In this document: positions 24,578 to 33,086 of the stretch, piece after piece
Layout of the letters: each line of letters starts with the position of its first letter
How positions within the stretch are numbered: the first letter of the stretch is position 1
From: JBBQSN01 sp963825505
Lineage (GTDB): Bacteria; Actinomycetota; Actinomycetes; Actinomycetales; CAWJMD01
Assembly: GCA_963825505.1 (NCBI GenBank)
Contig: CAWGTL010000010.1
Coordinates: forward strand, 62,001-126,000
Direction of reading: 5' to 3'
DNA length: 64,000 bases
Translations under genes and position numbers: made by a program
The notes under the pieces: model-generated
Seen by the model: the letters and a program-made list of their open reading frames with translations, nothing else
Told to the model about the DNA's origin: nothing
The model's database searches: none

Positions 24578-24883
24578 ACTCCTGCGTACCGGTCCACTGA
24601 CGTGACCGGACCTCCCGCGGACGAGATGTCCGCCCGGGTCGCTCCCCGTGAGACGTCCGCACCACCCGACGTCCCTCCACGAATCACCACGTTGCGGCCT
24701 TCGATCGCGACGGAGCTGTTCTCGCATGCCTGGCACCACCACGTCCTCGTCCTCCTCTGCCCGCGGCTACGGCCAGCGCTCCTCCGGGGCCGCTCCCGGG
24801 GCCAGCGCCCCCAGCGCGGCCGGCCGGCGTACGGCTCCTCCGGGGCCTCCCGCCGTCCGCGCACCGACACCGCGACCCTGGCG

Positions 24884-26224
24884 ATGGAGGCGGCGCTCGA
24901 CGCCGCCGCCAAGGCCCCCGAGCCCGCGGAGCGCTCGTTCTCCGACCTCGGCCTGCCGTCCGCCCTGGTGGCGGCCCTGGCGCAGGCGGGTGTGCACACC
25001 CCGTTCGCCATCCAGCGGCGCACCCTGCCCGACGCGCTCGCCGGCCACGACGTCCTGGGCCGCGCCCAGACCGGGTCCGGCAAGACGCTCGGGTTCGGCC
25101 TGCCGGTGCTGACCCGGCTCGAGGGCGCGCGCCGCACGACCAAGTCGCCGCGCGGCCTCGTGCTCGTCCCCACCCGCGAGCTGGCCCAGCAGGTGGCCGG
25201 CGCGCTGACGCCGCTGGCCGGCAGCCTCGGCCTGCGCGTCACCACCGTCTACGGTGGCGCGCCGATCGGCCGCCAGATCGCCGATCTCGAGCGCGGTGTC
25301 GACCTCGTGGTGGCCACCCCGGGCCGGCTGATCGACCTGATGGAGCGCCGCAGCGTGGTGCTCGACCGGGTCGAGGTCGCCGTGATCGACGAGGCCGACT
25401 ACATGGCCGACCTCGGCTTCATGCCGGCCGTGAAGCAGATCATGGACGCCACGCCGGACGGCGGGCAGCGGATGCTGTTCTCCGCCACCCTCGACCGCGG
25501 CGTCGGCACACTGGTGCAGGCCTACCTCGTCGACCCGAAGGTCCACGCCGTCGCGGCGACCGCGGCGCAGGTCGACCTGATGGACCACCGCGTGCTCAGC
25601 GTCCGCACCGAGCACAAGGTCGCCGTCGCCACCGAGGTCGCGGGTCGTCCTGGCCGGACGCTGTTCTTCGTCCGCACCAAGAACGGCGCCGACCGACTGA
25701 CCCAGCAGCTCACCGTCGCGGGCGTGCCGGCGACCACGATCCACGGCAACCTCAACCAGAGCGCGCGGCAGCGCTCGCTGGCCCAGTTCACCTCCGGCCA
25801 CCGCCGGGTGCTGGTCGCCACCGACGTCGCCGCCCGCGGGATCCACGTCGACGACGTCGACCTGGTCGTGCACTTCGACCCGCCGAACGACCACAAGGAC
25901 TACCTGCACCGCTCGGGCCGGACCGCGCGCGCCGGCAGCTCCGGCACCGTCGTCTCGCTGGTCAGCCCCAGCCAGCTGCGGACGATGGCCCGGCTGCACT
26001 CCGACGCCGGCGTCACCGCCCGCACCACCGCCGTGCAGCCCGGCCACGCCGAGGTGCGCGAGATCGCGACCTCCGGCGAGCCGGTCGTGGTCACCGAGAT
26101 GCCGCGGCAGGAGCGCACCTGGAAGGGCCGTCCCCGCCGCCAGGGCCCGGGCCGCCCGAGCCAGGGGTCGGGCCGACCGTCCGGCAGCCGCTACCAGGGT
26201 CGCGACTCCCGCCGCGAGCGGTAG
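24884..26224 (+). CDS. DEAD-box RNA helicase (N-terminus in another frame)
   Basis: An ATP-dependent RNA helicase. The Q motif is FSDLGLPSAL...FAIQ, motif I AQTGSGKT, Ia PTRELA, Ib TPGRLID, II VIDEAD, III SAT, V ATDVAARGIH and VI HRSGRTARAG, followed by a basic, Gly/Arg/Pro-rich tail. From ATG 24884 the protein has 446 residues; the frame is open back to GTG 24602. The likelier native start is ATG 24726 in the adjacent frame. It gives a Ser/Thr/Gly/Ala-rich N-terminus (MPGTTTSSSSSARGYG) typical of actinobacterial RhlE-like helicases and would join the helicase frame through one indel near 24860. The roughly 150-base untranslated leader before it is usual for cold-inducible helicases. Confidence 0.9.
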   Translation: MEAALDAAAKAPEPAERSFSDLGLPSALVAALAQAGVHTPFAIQRRTLPDALAGHDVLGRAQTGSGKTLGFGLPVLTRLEGARRTTKSPRGLVLVPTRELAQQVAGALTPLAGSLGLRVTTVYGGAPIGRQIADLERGVDLVVATPGRLIDLMERRSVVLDRVEVAVIDEADYMADLGFMPAVKQIMDATPDGGQRMLFSATLDRGVGTLVQAYLVDPKVHAVAATAAQVDLMDHRVLSVRTEHKVAVATEVAGRPGRTLFFVRTKNGADRLTQQLTVAGVPATTIHGNLNQSARQRSLAQFTSGHRRVLVATDVAARGIHVDDVDLVVHFDPPNDHKDYLHRSGRTARAGSSGTVVSLVSPSQLRTMARLHSDAGVTARTTAVQPGHAEVREIATSGEPVVVTEMPRQERTWKGRPRRQGPGRPSQGSGRPSGSRYQGRDSRRER

Positions 26225-26230
26225 AGCGAC

Positions 26231-26260
26231 CAGCACGACCCAGCACGACCCAGCACGCAC
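26231..26260 (+). repeat. 10-bp tandem repeat after the helicase gene
   Basis: Two perfect copies of CAGCACGACC followed by a third copy with two changes (CAGCACGCAC), directly before the terminator hairpin. Confidence 0.8.
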
Positions 26261-26295
26261 CGAGGGCCCCGGACATCCACCGTCCGGGGCCCTCG
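26261..26295. terminator. Bidirectional terminator hairpin
   Basis: A perfect 14-bp stem (CGAGGGCCCCGGAC) with a 7-base loop between the convergent helicase gene (+) and the 52-residue membrane gene (-). It ends 14 bases from the stop of the latter. Confidence 0.85.
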
Positions 26296-26309
26296 TGCCG
26301 TGCCGCTCG

Positions 26310-26468
26310 TCAGAACCAGTGCTTGCGTCCCCCGATGGCGCGTCCGGTGCCGCCGAGGACGGCGAGGACCAGTCCGATCACGATCAGGATGGCCCCGATC
26401 GTGACGAGGATGCTGAGGCTGTCTACCAGCAAACCCAGGATCAGGAGGATGACGCCGAGGACGATCAT
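26310..26468 (-). CDS. Small two-helix membrane protein, DUF6131-like
   Basis: A 52-residue protein made almost entirely of two hydrophobic helices (MIVLGVILLILGLLV and GAILIVIGLVLAVLGG) ending in GRAIGGRKHWF. This matches a widespread actinobacterial family of tiny membrane proteins (DUF6131) of unknown role. ATG 26468 is preceded by GGAGG. It is read on its own and converges on the helicase gene. Confidence 0.8.
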   Translation of the reverse strand: MIVLGVILLILGLLVDSLSILVTIGAILIVIGLVLAVLGGTGRAIGGRKHWF

Positions 26469-26645
26469 GCAGGTGACCTCCAGGTCGGGCGGTGCACCAC
26501 TGAGCACACGAGGGGGTCTCGCGCCCGGCACCGCGCCCCACATGGTGGTCGCTCCGGCGCCCGTGCGCGACTCGACACTCCGGGACCGGACCGGAGGGGG
26601 CGTGGCCGCGGCGCGGTACCGGCACCGGTCCGGCATGATGCGCTG

Positions 26646-27170
26646 ATGGCTGCCGACCCCACGACCGACCGCGACGTGCCCGCTCACGTGCGGGCCGGCA
26701 ACAAGCTCCTCGAGGTGGCCGAGACCGTCGTCTACGTCGGGATCGCCGCCCTCCTGGTGGTCATCGCCATCACCGTGATCGGCGTCACCGCCGTCAACGT
26801 GCCGTCGATGGTCGGCACCGACTTCGACGGCACCCAGTCGGCCGCGCTGGAGCTGCTCGACTCGCTGCTGCTGGTGTTCATCGTCGTCGAGCTGCTGTAC
26901 GCGGTGCGCGCCACGATCGCCGAGCGGCAGCTGGTCGCCGAGCCGTTCCTGCTCGTGGGCGTCATCGCCTCGATCAAGGAGATCGTCGTGCTGTCGGTGA
27001 AGGCGGCCGACCTGGTGGGCGAGCCCGAGTTCGCGGACGCCGCGTGGGAGATCGGCCTGCTCGGAGGGCTCGTCCTGGCCCTGGGGTTCACCGCGTGGCT
27101 GCTGCGGCTCAAGGAGCGCGAGCCGGACGAGACCGACGACCAACCGGTCGTCGAGAAGGCGCAGGCGTGA
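26646..27170 (+). CDS. PsiE-family membrane protein
   Basis: A 174-residue integral membrane protein with about four helices: VVYVGIAALLVVIAITVIGV, LLDSLLLVFIVVELLYAV, FLLVGVIASIKEIVVLS and IGLLGGLVLALGFTAWLL. The pattern ELLYAVRATIAERQLVAEPFLLVGVIASIKEI is the core of the phosphate-starvation-inducible PsiE family. Function is unknown beyond its name. The C-terminus is charged and cytoplasmic. It overlaps the next membrane gene by GTGA, so the two are coupled. No Pho-box-like repeat is evident upstream. Confidence 0.8.
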   Translation: MAADPTTDRDVPAHVRAGNKLLEVAETVVYVGIAALLVVIAITVIGVTAVNVPSMVGTDFDGTQSAALELLDSLLLVFIVVELLYAVRATIAERQLVAEPFLLVGVIASIKEIVVLSVKAADLVGEPEFADAAWEIGLLGGLVLALGFTAWLLRLKEREPDETDDQPVVEKAQA

Positions 27171-27904
27171 GCGACCTCCTGCGGGAGAGCCGGCGCGACC
27201 TCGCCCTGGCGATCGGTGTGATGGCCTGGATCGGCGGGGTGCTGTGGTGCGACCGGTCCGGCCCGATGGCCGAGCAGGTCGTCCTCGGCGCGCTGACGTG
27301 GGGCGTGCTGCTGCTGGCGCTGCGGCGCGAGACGCCGCAGGTGCGCACGCAGACCGGCATCGTCGTGGTGCTCGCCACGCTGGTGGAGTACACCTTCTCG
27401 CCGCTGCTCGAGGCGTACACCTACCGGCTCGACACCGTGCCCGCGTTCGTCCCGCCGGGGCACGGCCTGGTGTACCTCGCTGCGCTCGCGCTCGGGCGCA
27501 CCGCGCTGTTCGTCGCCCTCCGCCGACCCCTCGTGGTCGGCACCGTCGTCGTGGGCGGGGCGTGGGCGGCCCACGGCCTGCTGCTGGCCGAGCGGCCGGA
27601 CGCCCTGGGGGCGTTCTGGTTCTGCTGCCTCGTGGGGTTCCTGCTGTGGGGTCGCTCGCAGCTGCTCTACGTGGGCGCGTTCCTCGTGGTCTCCTGGCTG
27701 GAGCTGCTCGGCACGGCGTGGGGCAACTGGGCCTGGGCGACGCACGACCCCGTGCTCGGCGTGGTGAGCCAGGGCAACCCGCCGTCGGGCGCCGCCGGCG
27801 GCTACGGCTGGTTCGACCTCTGGGCGATCCTGCTCGCGCCCTGGGTGCTCGGCCGGGTCCACGCTGTGCGCGCTGCGGTGCAGCAGGTGCGGTCCGCGGC
27901 CTGA
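27167..27904 (+). CDS. Polytopic membrane protein of unknown function
   Basis: A 245-residue protein with about seven or eight hydrophobic segments. Conserved-looking features include LVEYTFSPLLEAYTYRL in an early loop and GNWAWATHDPVLG with GYGWFDLWAILLAPW near the C-terminus. I do not assign a family. It is translationally coupled to the PsiE-family gene. The aromatic, glycine-rich loop near the C-terminus suggests an enzyme or binding site in the membrane, but this is speculation. Confidence 0.7.
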   Translation: MSDLLRESRRDLALAIGVMAWIGGVLWCDRSGPMAEQVVLGALTWGVLLLALRRETPQVRTQTGIVVVLATLVEYTFSPLLEAYTYRLDTVPAFVPPGHGLVYLAALALGRTALFVALRRPLVVGTVVVGGAWAAHGLLLAERPDALGAFWFCCLVGFLLWGRSQLLYVGAFLVVSWLELLGTAWGNWAWATHDPVLGVVSQGNPPSGAAGGYGWFDLWAILLAPWVLGRVHAVRAAVQQVRSAA

Positions 27905-27926
27905 TCCGCTCCGGACCGCCTGTCCC

Positions 27927-28881
27927 TCAGGCGATCTCGACGACGACCTTGCCGAGCGCGCGACCCTCGCCCACGTGCGCGAGCGCCTCGGCCGACCTGG
28001 TCGAGCCGGTAGGTGCGGTCGACGTGGATGCGCACCTCCCCGTCGGCGCAGAGCCGGGCGAGCGGTTCGACGTGAGACGGTCCCTGCCGTACCACGAGGA
28101 CCCCGATGTCGCGACGGCCCACGGCACCGAGCAGCCTGCCGAGCGTCGCGACCGACAGCATCGTGCGGACGGGCCCGCCGACGCACCGGTACCGGCCACC
28201 GGGCGCGAGCGCGCGCCGGTACGCGATCACCGAGCGGCGGGCGACCAGGTCGAGGACGCGGTCGTAGGGACCTGTGCGCGTCCAGTCGGTCGCGCGGTGG
28301 TCGAGCACCTCGTCGGCGCCGAGGGACCGCATGTGCGCGAGCTTGCCCGCGTTGTCGACCGCCGTGACGTGGGCCCCGCTGCGCCGGGCGAGCTGGATCG
28401 CGAACGACCCGGTGCCGCCCCCGCCGCCGTTGACGAGCCACCGGACGCCGGGCGCGAGCCCGGCGGTGCCCTGCAGGGCGATCGCGCCGCACTGAGGGAG
28501 GGCCGCGGCATGGACAAAGTCCAGACCCGCCGGCAGAGGAGCGAGCGCCCGCTCGGGCGCGACGGCCAGCTCGGCGAAACCGCCCATCAGCTCGAGGTTG
28601 TCGCCGTAGACGGGGTCGCCGGGCCGGAACCGGGTGACCTCGTCGCCGACCGCCTCGACCGTCCCCGCCAGGTCGGATCCCAGCACCCGGCGGGCAGGGG
28701 TGCGCAGACCGCCGATCCGGGCGTAGGCCGGCGAACCGACGAGGCACTCCCAGTCGCTGAGGTTGACCGACGTCGCCGCCACCCGCACCAGCACCTGCCG
28801 CGGTCCGGGCACCGGGACCGGGACGTCCTCCAGCCGCAGCACGTCCGGGCCCCCGTAGCGATCCCGGACGACGGCCTTCAC
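27927..28881 (-). CDS. Zinc-free MDR-type NAD(P)-dependent alcohol dehydrogenase (frameshifted)
   Basis: A medium-chain dehydrogenase/quinone reductase-like protein of about 317 residues. The N-terminal GroES-like domain contains GSDLAGTVEAVGDEV and GDPVYGDN. The Rossmann domain contains WLVNGGGGGTGSFAIQLARRSGAHVTAVD. Zinc ligands are not evident. Near 27992 one extra base disrupts the frame: the last segment RLDQV should continue as AEALAHVGEGRALGKVVVEIA, which is read in the next frame and ends at TGA 27927-27929. GTG 28881 overlaps the stop of the HisN-like gene. The break is probably a sequence error because both halves are well conserved. Confidence 0.82.
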
Positions 28882-29702
28882 GTCGCCGGCGGGTCCGACC
28901 GCGCGAGCGCGGCCAGCGCCGCCTCGTGCAGGTGGCCGTTGGTGGCGAGCGCGTTGCCCCCGAAGGGACCGTCCACCCCGTCGACCGAGGTGAACCGGCC
29001 TCCGGCCTCGGTGACGATCGGCACCAGGGCCGCCATGTCGTGCAGCTCGAGCTCGGGTTCCACGGCGACGTCGACCGCTCCCTCCGCCACGAGCACGTAC
29101 GAGTAGAAGTCGCCGTAGGCGCGGGTGCGCCAGCAGCTGCGGGTGAGGTCGAGGAAGTCGTCCAGCCGCCCGCGCTCCTCCCACCCGTGCAGGCTCGAGT
29201 ACGACAACGAGGCGTCCTCCATCCGCGACACCGACGACACGTGCAGCCGGGTCGCGGACGACAGCGAGCGCCCGGTCCAGGCGCCGGAGCCGGTGGCGGC
29301 CCACCAGCGGCGGTTCAGGGCCGGGGCCGAGACCACGCCGAGCACGGGGCGTCCGGCGTCCAGAAGCGCCAGCAGGGTCGCCCACACGGGCACGCCGCGG
29401 ACGAAGCTCTTGGTGCCGTCGATCGGGTCGACCACCCACTGCCGCGGGCCGTGCCCGGTGTCCTCGTACTCCTCGCCGACCACGGCGTCTCGCGGACGGG
29501 TCCGGCGCAGCTGCGTGCGCACCAGCTCCTCGGCGCCGCGATCGGCGTCGGTGACCGGCGTGAGGTCGGGCTTGCTCTCGACGGCGAGGTCGAGGGCCTT
29601 GAACCGCGAGGTGGTGAGGGCGTCGACCTGGTCGCAGATGACGTGCGCGAGCCGCAGGTCGTCGTCGTACGACGCGACCCGGCGCTGGCTCTCCTCGCTC
29701 AC
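28878..29702 (-). CDS. hisN: Histidinol-phosphatase, inositol monophosphatase family
   Basis: A Mg-dependent phosphatase of 274 residues. Metal-binding motifs are KPDLTPVTDADR, GEEYEDTG, WVVDPIDGTKSFVRGVPVWATL and, near the C-terminus, ELELHDMAALVPIVTEAGG. The RAYGDFYSYVLVAEG segment matches mycobacterial and corynebacterial HisN, which dephosphorylates histidinol phosphate in histidine synthesis. GTG 29702 is preferred because homologues start close to DDDLRLAHVICD; GTG 29753 gives 17 extra residues. It overlaps the downstream dehydrogenase gene by GTGA. Confidence 0.88.
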   Translation of the reverse strand: MSEESQRRVASYDDDLRLAHVICDQVDALTTSRFKALDLAVESKPDLTPVTDADRGAEELVRTQLRRTRPRDAVVGEEYEDTGHGPRQWVVDPIDGTKSFVRGVPVWATLLALLDAGRPVLGVVSAPALNRRWWAATGSGAWTGRSLSSATRLHVSSVSRMEDASLSYSSLHGWEERGRLDDFLDLTRSCWRTRAYGDFYSYVLVAEGAVDVAVEPELELHDMAALVPIVTEAGGRFTSVDGVDGPFGGNALATNGHLHEAALAALARSDPPAT

Positions 29703-29782
29703 GAGGGGACCGTACCGGGCGCCGACCGGGGTCACCGGGATGTCGGACGACACCCGTCGGCAGCAGGGGTGAGGATGGCGGG

Positions 29783-30079
29783 GTGGAACGGATGCCCCTG
29801 CACCTCGCCCTCGCCGACCGCGACAAGGTCCTGGCGGTGTACCTCGACGACGACGGCCGGATCACGCAGATGCCGCGCAAGAACCGCAAGAAGCTGGTGG
29901 TGCTCGACCACGTCAGCCGCGTGTTCGACCCCGGCGTGCGCTACGACGAGAGCGAGGTCAACGCGCTGTGCCGCTCGTTCCACGACGACGTCGCGATGCT
30001 GCGGCGGGCCCTGGTCGACGAGGCGTTCCTGGCCCGCGCCGACGGCGTCTACTGGCGGATCGGCGGCACGGTGGAGTGA
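29783..30079 (+). CDS. DUF2087-domain protein
   Basis: A 98-residue protein matching the DUF2087 fold, with MPRKNRKKLVVLDHVSRVF and RYDESEVNALCRSFHDDVAMLRRALVDEAFLARADGVYWRI. In other bacteria this domain occurs alone or fused to ArsR/MarR DNA-binding domains and may bind nucleic acid or act in regulation. No other domain is present here. The start is GTG 29783, divergent from hisN by about 80 bases. Confidence 0.85.
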   Translation: MERMPLHLALADRDKVLAVYLDDDGRITQMPRKNRKKLVVLDHVSRVFDPGVRYDESEVNALCRSFHDDVAMLRRALVDEAFLARADGVYWRIGGTVE

Positions 30080-30092
30080 CCGCGACCACGTC

Positions 30093-30126
30093 TTGACGTC
30101 CGCTTGAGGTCGGCTCTGCCCATACT
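30093..30126 (+). promoter_or_regulatory. Promoter region of the DUF2231 gene with a spaced direct repeat
   Basis: CTTGACGTC (30092-30100) and CTTGAGGTC (30103-30111) are 11 bases apart start to start, about one helical turn. They are followed by a CATACT -10-like element at 30121-30126, which would make a leader of only a few bases before ATG 30133. Direct repeats one turn apart next to the -35 region are typical of OmpR/PhoP-type activators, but no regulator gene is nearby. Confidence 0.4.
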
Positions 30127-30132
30127 TCCTGC

Positions 30133-30582
30133 ATGGACGACCTCTTCGGCTCGATCGCCGGCCTGCCGCTCCACCCGCTCGTCGTGCACGGCGTCGTGGT
30201 GCTGCTGCCTCTCATGGCCGTCGTCACGGTGCTCGTGACGTTCGTCAGCCGGTGGCGCGGCGCCGCCTGGCTCGTCGTCGTCGCCAACGCCGGGGTCACC
30301 GTGATGGCGCTGGTGGCCAAGGAGAGCGGCGAGCGCCTCAAGGACGCGCTGCCGGTCGAGAGCGACGCCATCGACCGCCACGCCGAGCTCGGCGACGTGC
30401 TGCCGCTGTTCGCGCTCGGCCTCCTGGTCGCGTCGCTGGTCGCGGCCCTGCTGCGCTCCAGCGCCCGGCTGCGCTGGCTGGGGATCGTCCTGGCCGTCGT
30501 CGCCGGCGCGGCTGCGGTCACCTGGACCGTGCTCACCGGCCACAGCGGGTCGACGGCGGTGTGGGAGGGCATCACCCCCTGA
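30133..30582 (+). CDS. DUF2231 membrane protein
   Basis: A 149-residue protein with four predicted helices. The signature LPLHPLVVHGVVVLLPL defines DUF2231, whose histidines suggest a haem or metal site and which is often linked to respiration or redox genes. The loop KESGERLKDALPVESDAIDRHAELGD also fits the family. ATG 30133 lies close behind a -10-like element. Its function is unknown. Confidence 0.85.
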   Translation: MDDLFGSIAGLPLHPLVVHGVVVLLPLMAVVTVLVTFVSRWRGAAWLVVVANAGVTVMALVAKESGERLKDALPVESDAIDRHAELGDVLPLFALGLLVASLVAALLRSSARLRWLGIVLAVVAGAAAVTWTVLTGHSGSTAVWEGITP

Positions 30583-30585
30583 CGC

Positions 30586-30954
30586 TCACGCCGGCGGAGG
30601 CACCGGGTCGCCGAGAACCCACGGGGTGACGGCCCGGACGGCGGCGACGGGCACCGGTCCGTACACGTGCGGGTAGGGGTCGTCCTGGCCGGGCACCTGC
30701 TCCCAGCGCACGGGTGACCCCGACGCCTCGAGGGCCGCGACGTCGATCTCGAGCAGCACCAGGGGGTCCTGGACGTCGACGTAGTACCGCCGCGCGACAC
30801 CGTCGAGCTGTGCGGGCGTGCTCGCGTGGATGTAGCCCTCCTCGGCGAGCGTGATCCCGAGGGTCGACCACTCGTAGCGTCCGAGCGCCACGGCGTCCTC
30901 CCAGTCCCGCAGCAGGGCCAGGTGCCAGATCGGTTCTCGGACGCCCTGTTCCAT
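30586..30954 (-). CDS. DUF952-domain protein
   Basis: A 122-residue protein. The segments IWHLALLRDWEDAVALGRY, EGYIHASTPAQLDGVARRYY and PHVYGPVPVAAVRAVTPW are the DUF952 signature, which has a fold related to ADP-ribosyltransferase-like glutathione S-transferase fusions but no proven activity. ATG 30954 shares bases with the stop of the upstream gene (TGATG), so the two are coupled. It converges with the DUF2231 gene 3 bases away. Confidence 0.85.
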   Translation of the reverse strand: MEQGVREPIWHLALLRDWEDAVALGRYEWSTLGITLAEEGYIHASTPAQLDGVARRYYVDVQDPLVLLEIDVAALEASGSPVRWEQVPGQDDPYPHVYGPVPVAAVRAVTPWVLGDPVPPPA

Positions 30955-31358
30955 CAGAGCGCGCGCACCTGGTTGTTCCTGGCGTCGTGGGTGAGCTCGG
31001 CCAGCCCCAGCGCCTCCAGCAGCGGCGGCAGGTACATGCCGAAGCGGCCGCGGTAGCCCTTGCGCAGGCCGTACCAGCCGCCCACCGGGTTGGTGTCCGA
31101 GCGTCCCCACGCCTCGACGGTCCCGTCGGCGGCGTCCTTCTTCTCGTCGGCGGCGCCGAGCGGGACCCAGCCGCCCTGCTCGCGCAGCCACGCGTGCAGG
31201 TCGTCCACGGCCGACAGGTGGTACCGAAGGGTGGTGCTGCCGACCTGGCACACCAGCGCGGGCGGGTCGGCGTCGGTGTCGCGGTGCATCGTGTAGGTCG
31301 ACGACCCGGGCGCGGTGGTGAGCTGCCAGGGGTCGTCAGCGGTCCCGGTACCGGTCAT
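30954..31358 (-). CDS. Conserved hypothetical protein, DUF6855-like
   Basis: A 134-residue protein. GTADDPWQLTTAPGSSTYTM at the N-terminus, VCQVGSTTLRYHL and WYGLRKGYRGRFGMYLPPLLEALGL look strongly conserved and, as I recall, correspond to family DUF6855. It has no membrane segment or signal. It is the first gene of a two-gene unit with the DUF952 protein. ATG 31358 is chosen over the in-frame start at 31379. Confidence 0.75.
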   Translation of the reverse strand: MTGTGTADDPWQLTTAPGSSTYTMHRDTDADPPALVCQVGSTTLRYHLSAVDDLHAWLREQGGWVPLGAADEKKDAADGTVEAWGRSDTNPVGGWYGLRKGYRGRFGMYLPPLLEALGLAELTHDARNNQVRAL

Positions 31359-31421
31359 CCACCCACTCTGGCACCGCACGGCACGCAGCGGAACGGCCGA
31401 CCGATCACCGACCGCGAACGC

Positions 31422-31842
31422 TCACCAGTGCACTCCGCCGGCCATCAGGGCGGTCTCGGCGTCGAAGCGCTGCATCGTGGTCAGGGGCGTGCGGTCGGCG
31501 TCGTGGTCGACCCCGATCACCCGGCAGGTGCGCAGCAGCACGTCGTCGTAGGCGCCCTCGGACGCGCGCACGCGCTCGTACTTCCCGGGCTCGTCGCACG
31601 CGTGCGCACGCTGCACCAGGCGCGAGAGCCGCTGCAGCTCGAGGGTGCAGATCAGCAGCTCCACCGGCTCCTCCGGCGCGGGCTCCGCACGGGGCCGGAC
31701 GCCGACCCCCTGGAGGACGGCTCCGCGCCACCCGCCGCAACCGTGGCCACGGCCGTCGTCGCAGGGCGCACCAGAGCCGGCCGGCGAGCCCCGTCGCGAG
31801 CGCCAGCGACACCGTGAACACCAAGACCACGAGCAGCGTCAT
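31422..31842 (-). CDS. Hypothetical protein, possibly membrane-anchored (probable frameshift)
   Basis: From GTG 31664 to 31422 an 80-residue ORF reads VELLICTLELQRLSRLVQRA and then DEPGKYERVRASEGAYDDVLL, with GGAGG before the GTG. A second start, ATG 31842, opens an N-terminal membrane helix MTLLVVLVFTVSLALATGL followed by RRRPWPRLRR in an adjacent frame. The codons upstream of 31664 stay open in the 80-residue frame. One indel near 31730 would join the two into one protein of about 139 residues: a helix plus a cytoplasmic domain. I do not recognise the family; the 80-residue version is the minimum. Confidence 0.45.
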
Positions 31843-31930
31843 CACTCCCTGGTCCAGTGTGCGACGAGACGGGCCCACCGCGCCACGCAGATGCCCGGTC
31901 CCACCCGGCCGGCCGTGCTGGCTAGGGTCG

Positions 31931-32686
31931 ATGGCCGTGACGACCCCGATCCGCTCCGGCACCGTCCTGCCCGCCCGTCGCGAGGACGTCGAGCTGCACA
32001 CCGCGGACGGTCTCACGCTGGTCGGCGAGCTCGCCCTGCCGCTCGACCGCGACCCCGTGGCCACGCTGGTGACGCTGCACCCGCTGCCCACGCACGGCGG
32101 GTTCATGGACAGCCACGTGTTCCGCAAGGCGTCGTGGCGGCTGCCCGCCCTGGCCGGCATCGCGGTGCTCCGGTTCAACCTGCGCGGCGTCAGCAGCCCG
32201 CGCGGCACCAGCGAGGGTGCCTTCGACTCCGGCGACGCCGAGCGCTACGACGTGGCGGCGGCGATCGAGCTGGCCGAGTTCCGCGACCTGCCGAACCGCT
32301 GGCTGGTGGGCTGGTCGTTCGGCACCGACCTGGCCCTCATGCACGGCAACGACCCCTCGGTGGAGGGCGCGATCCTGCTCTCGCCGCCGCTGCGGTTCTC
32401 CGCGCCGCCGCACCTGCACGCCTGGGCCGAGTCCGGCCACCCGGTGCTCGCGCTCGTCCCCGAGCTGGACGACTACCTGCAGCCCGACGAGGCCCGCGAG
32501 CGGTTCGCCGCCATCCCGCAGGCGCGGGTCGTGGGCGTCGAGGGTGCCAAGCACCTGTGGGTGGGCGAGGCCGCGGTGCGCCGCGTGCTCGACGAGGTCG
32601 TGGCCCAGGTGGCGCCCGGCGTGCCCGTCCCGCTCCCGACCACCTGGGACGGTCCGTCCGAGACCCACGACGACCTGCGGCGCTGA
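31931..32686 (+). CDS. Alpha/beta-hydrolase family protein
   Basis: A cytosolic alpha/beta-hydrolase of 251 residues. The strand-loop LVTLHPLPTHGGFMDSHVF gives the oxyanion region, FNLRGVSSPRGTSEG follows, and the nucleophile elbow is VGWSFGTDLAL. A C-terminal GAKHLWVGE supplies the catalytic His, and LVPELDDYL the acid. Such small hydrolases with F-N-x-R-G resemble the KanY/dienelactone-type family of unknown substrate. ATG 31931 follows a TAGGGT -10-like stretch. Confidence 0.85.
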   Translation: MAVTTPIRSGTVLPARREDVELHTADGLTLVGELALPLDRDPVATLVTLHPLPTHGGFMDSHVFRKASWRLPALAGIAVLRFNLRGVSSPRGTSEGAFDSGDAERYDVAAAIELAEFRDLPNRWLVGWSFGTDLALMHGNDPSVEGAILLSPPLRFSAPPHLHAWAESGHPVLALVPELDDYLQPDEARERFAAIPQARVVGVEGAKHLWVGEAAVRRVLDEVVAQVAPGVPVPLPTTWDGPSETHDDLRR

Positions 32687-32693
32687 GCGCCTC

Positions 32694-33086
32694 TCACCGC
32701 GCACCGTCGCGGGTCCAGGGCGCGGACCGACCGGCCGTCGCCAGGTGCAGCGGCCGCATGCTCACGCCGGTGGCGGCGAGCGAGCCGAGCGCCTGCGCCC
32801 ACGCCCGGTCGCACGCGTCGACCGCCGAGGGGCCGGGCCGGCTGAGCAGCATCGCCACCGAGCCCCCTGGGGCCTGCTCCTCCAGCACGCTCCCCGCGAC
32901 GTGGCCGAGCCCGTCGAGCACCTGCCCGTGCGGGTGCCGGGGCAGCTCGACCGGCATCACGACGGGGAGCATCCGCCGGCGTCGAACCAGATCACCACAG
33001 GGTCCGCTCGTCGAAGGGCTCCGAGGCGACGACCTCCTGCCACCGCGGCGCAGCTCGGCGTCGGACCGGTTCGTCGTCTCGCTCAT
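32694..33086 (-). pseudogene. Conserved hypothetical gene with three frame changes
   Basis: The reading is split across three frames. MSETTNRSDAELR starts at ATG 33086, WQEVVASEPFDERTLW continues in a second frame, WFDAGG in a third, and MLPVVMPVELPRHPHGQVLDG to the TGA at 32694-32696 in the first again. Joined, they give a natural-looking protein of about 130 residues of an actinobacterial family of unknown function. The longest intact piece runs from ATG 32972 (92 residues). Either the gene is decayed or this stretch has several sequence errors; the latter is favoured by similar breaks in neighbouring genes. Confidence 0.6.
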
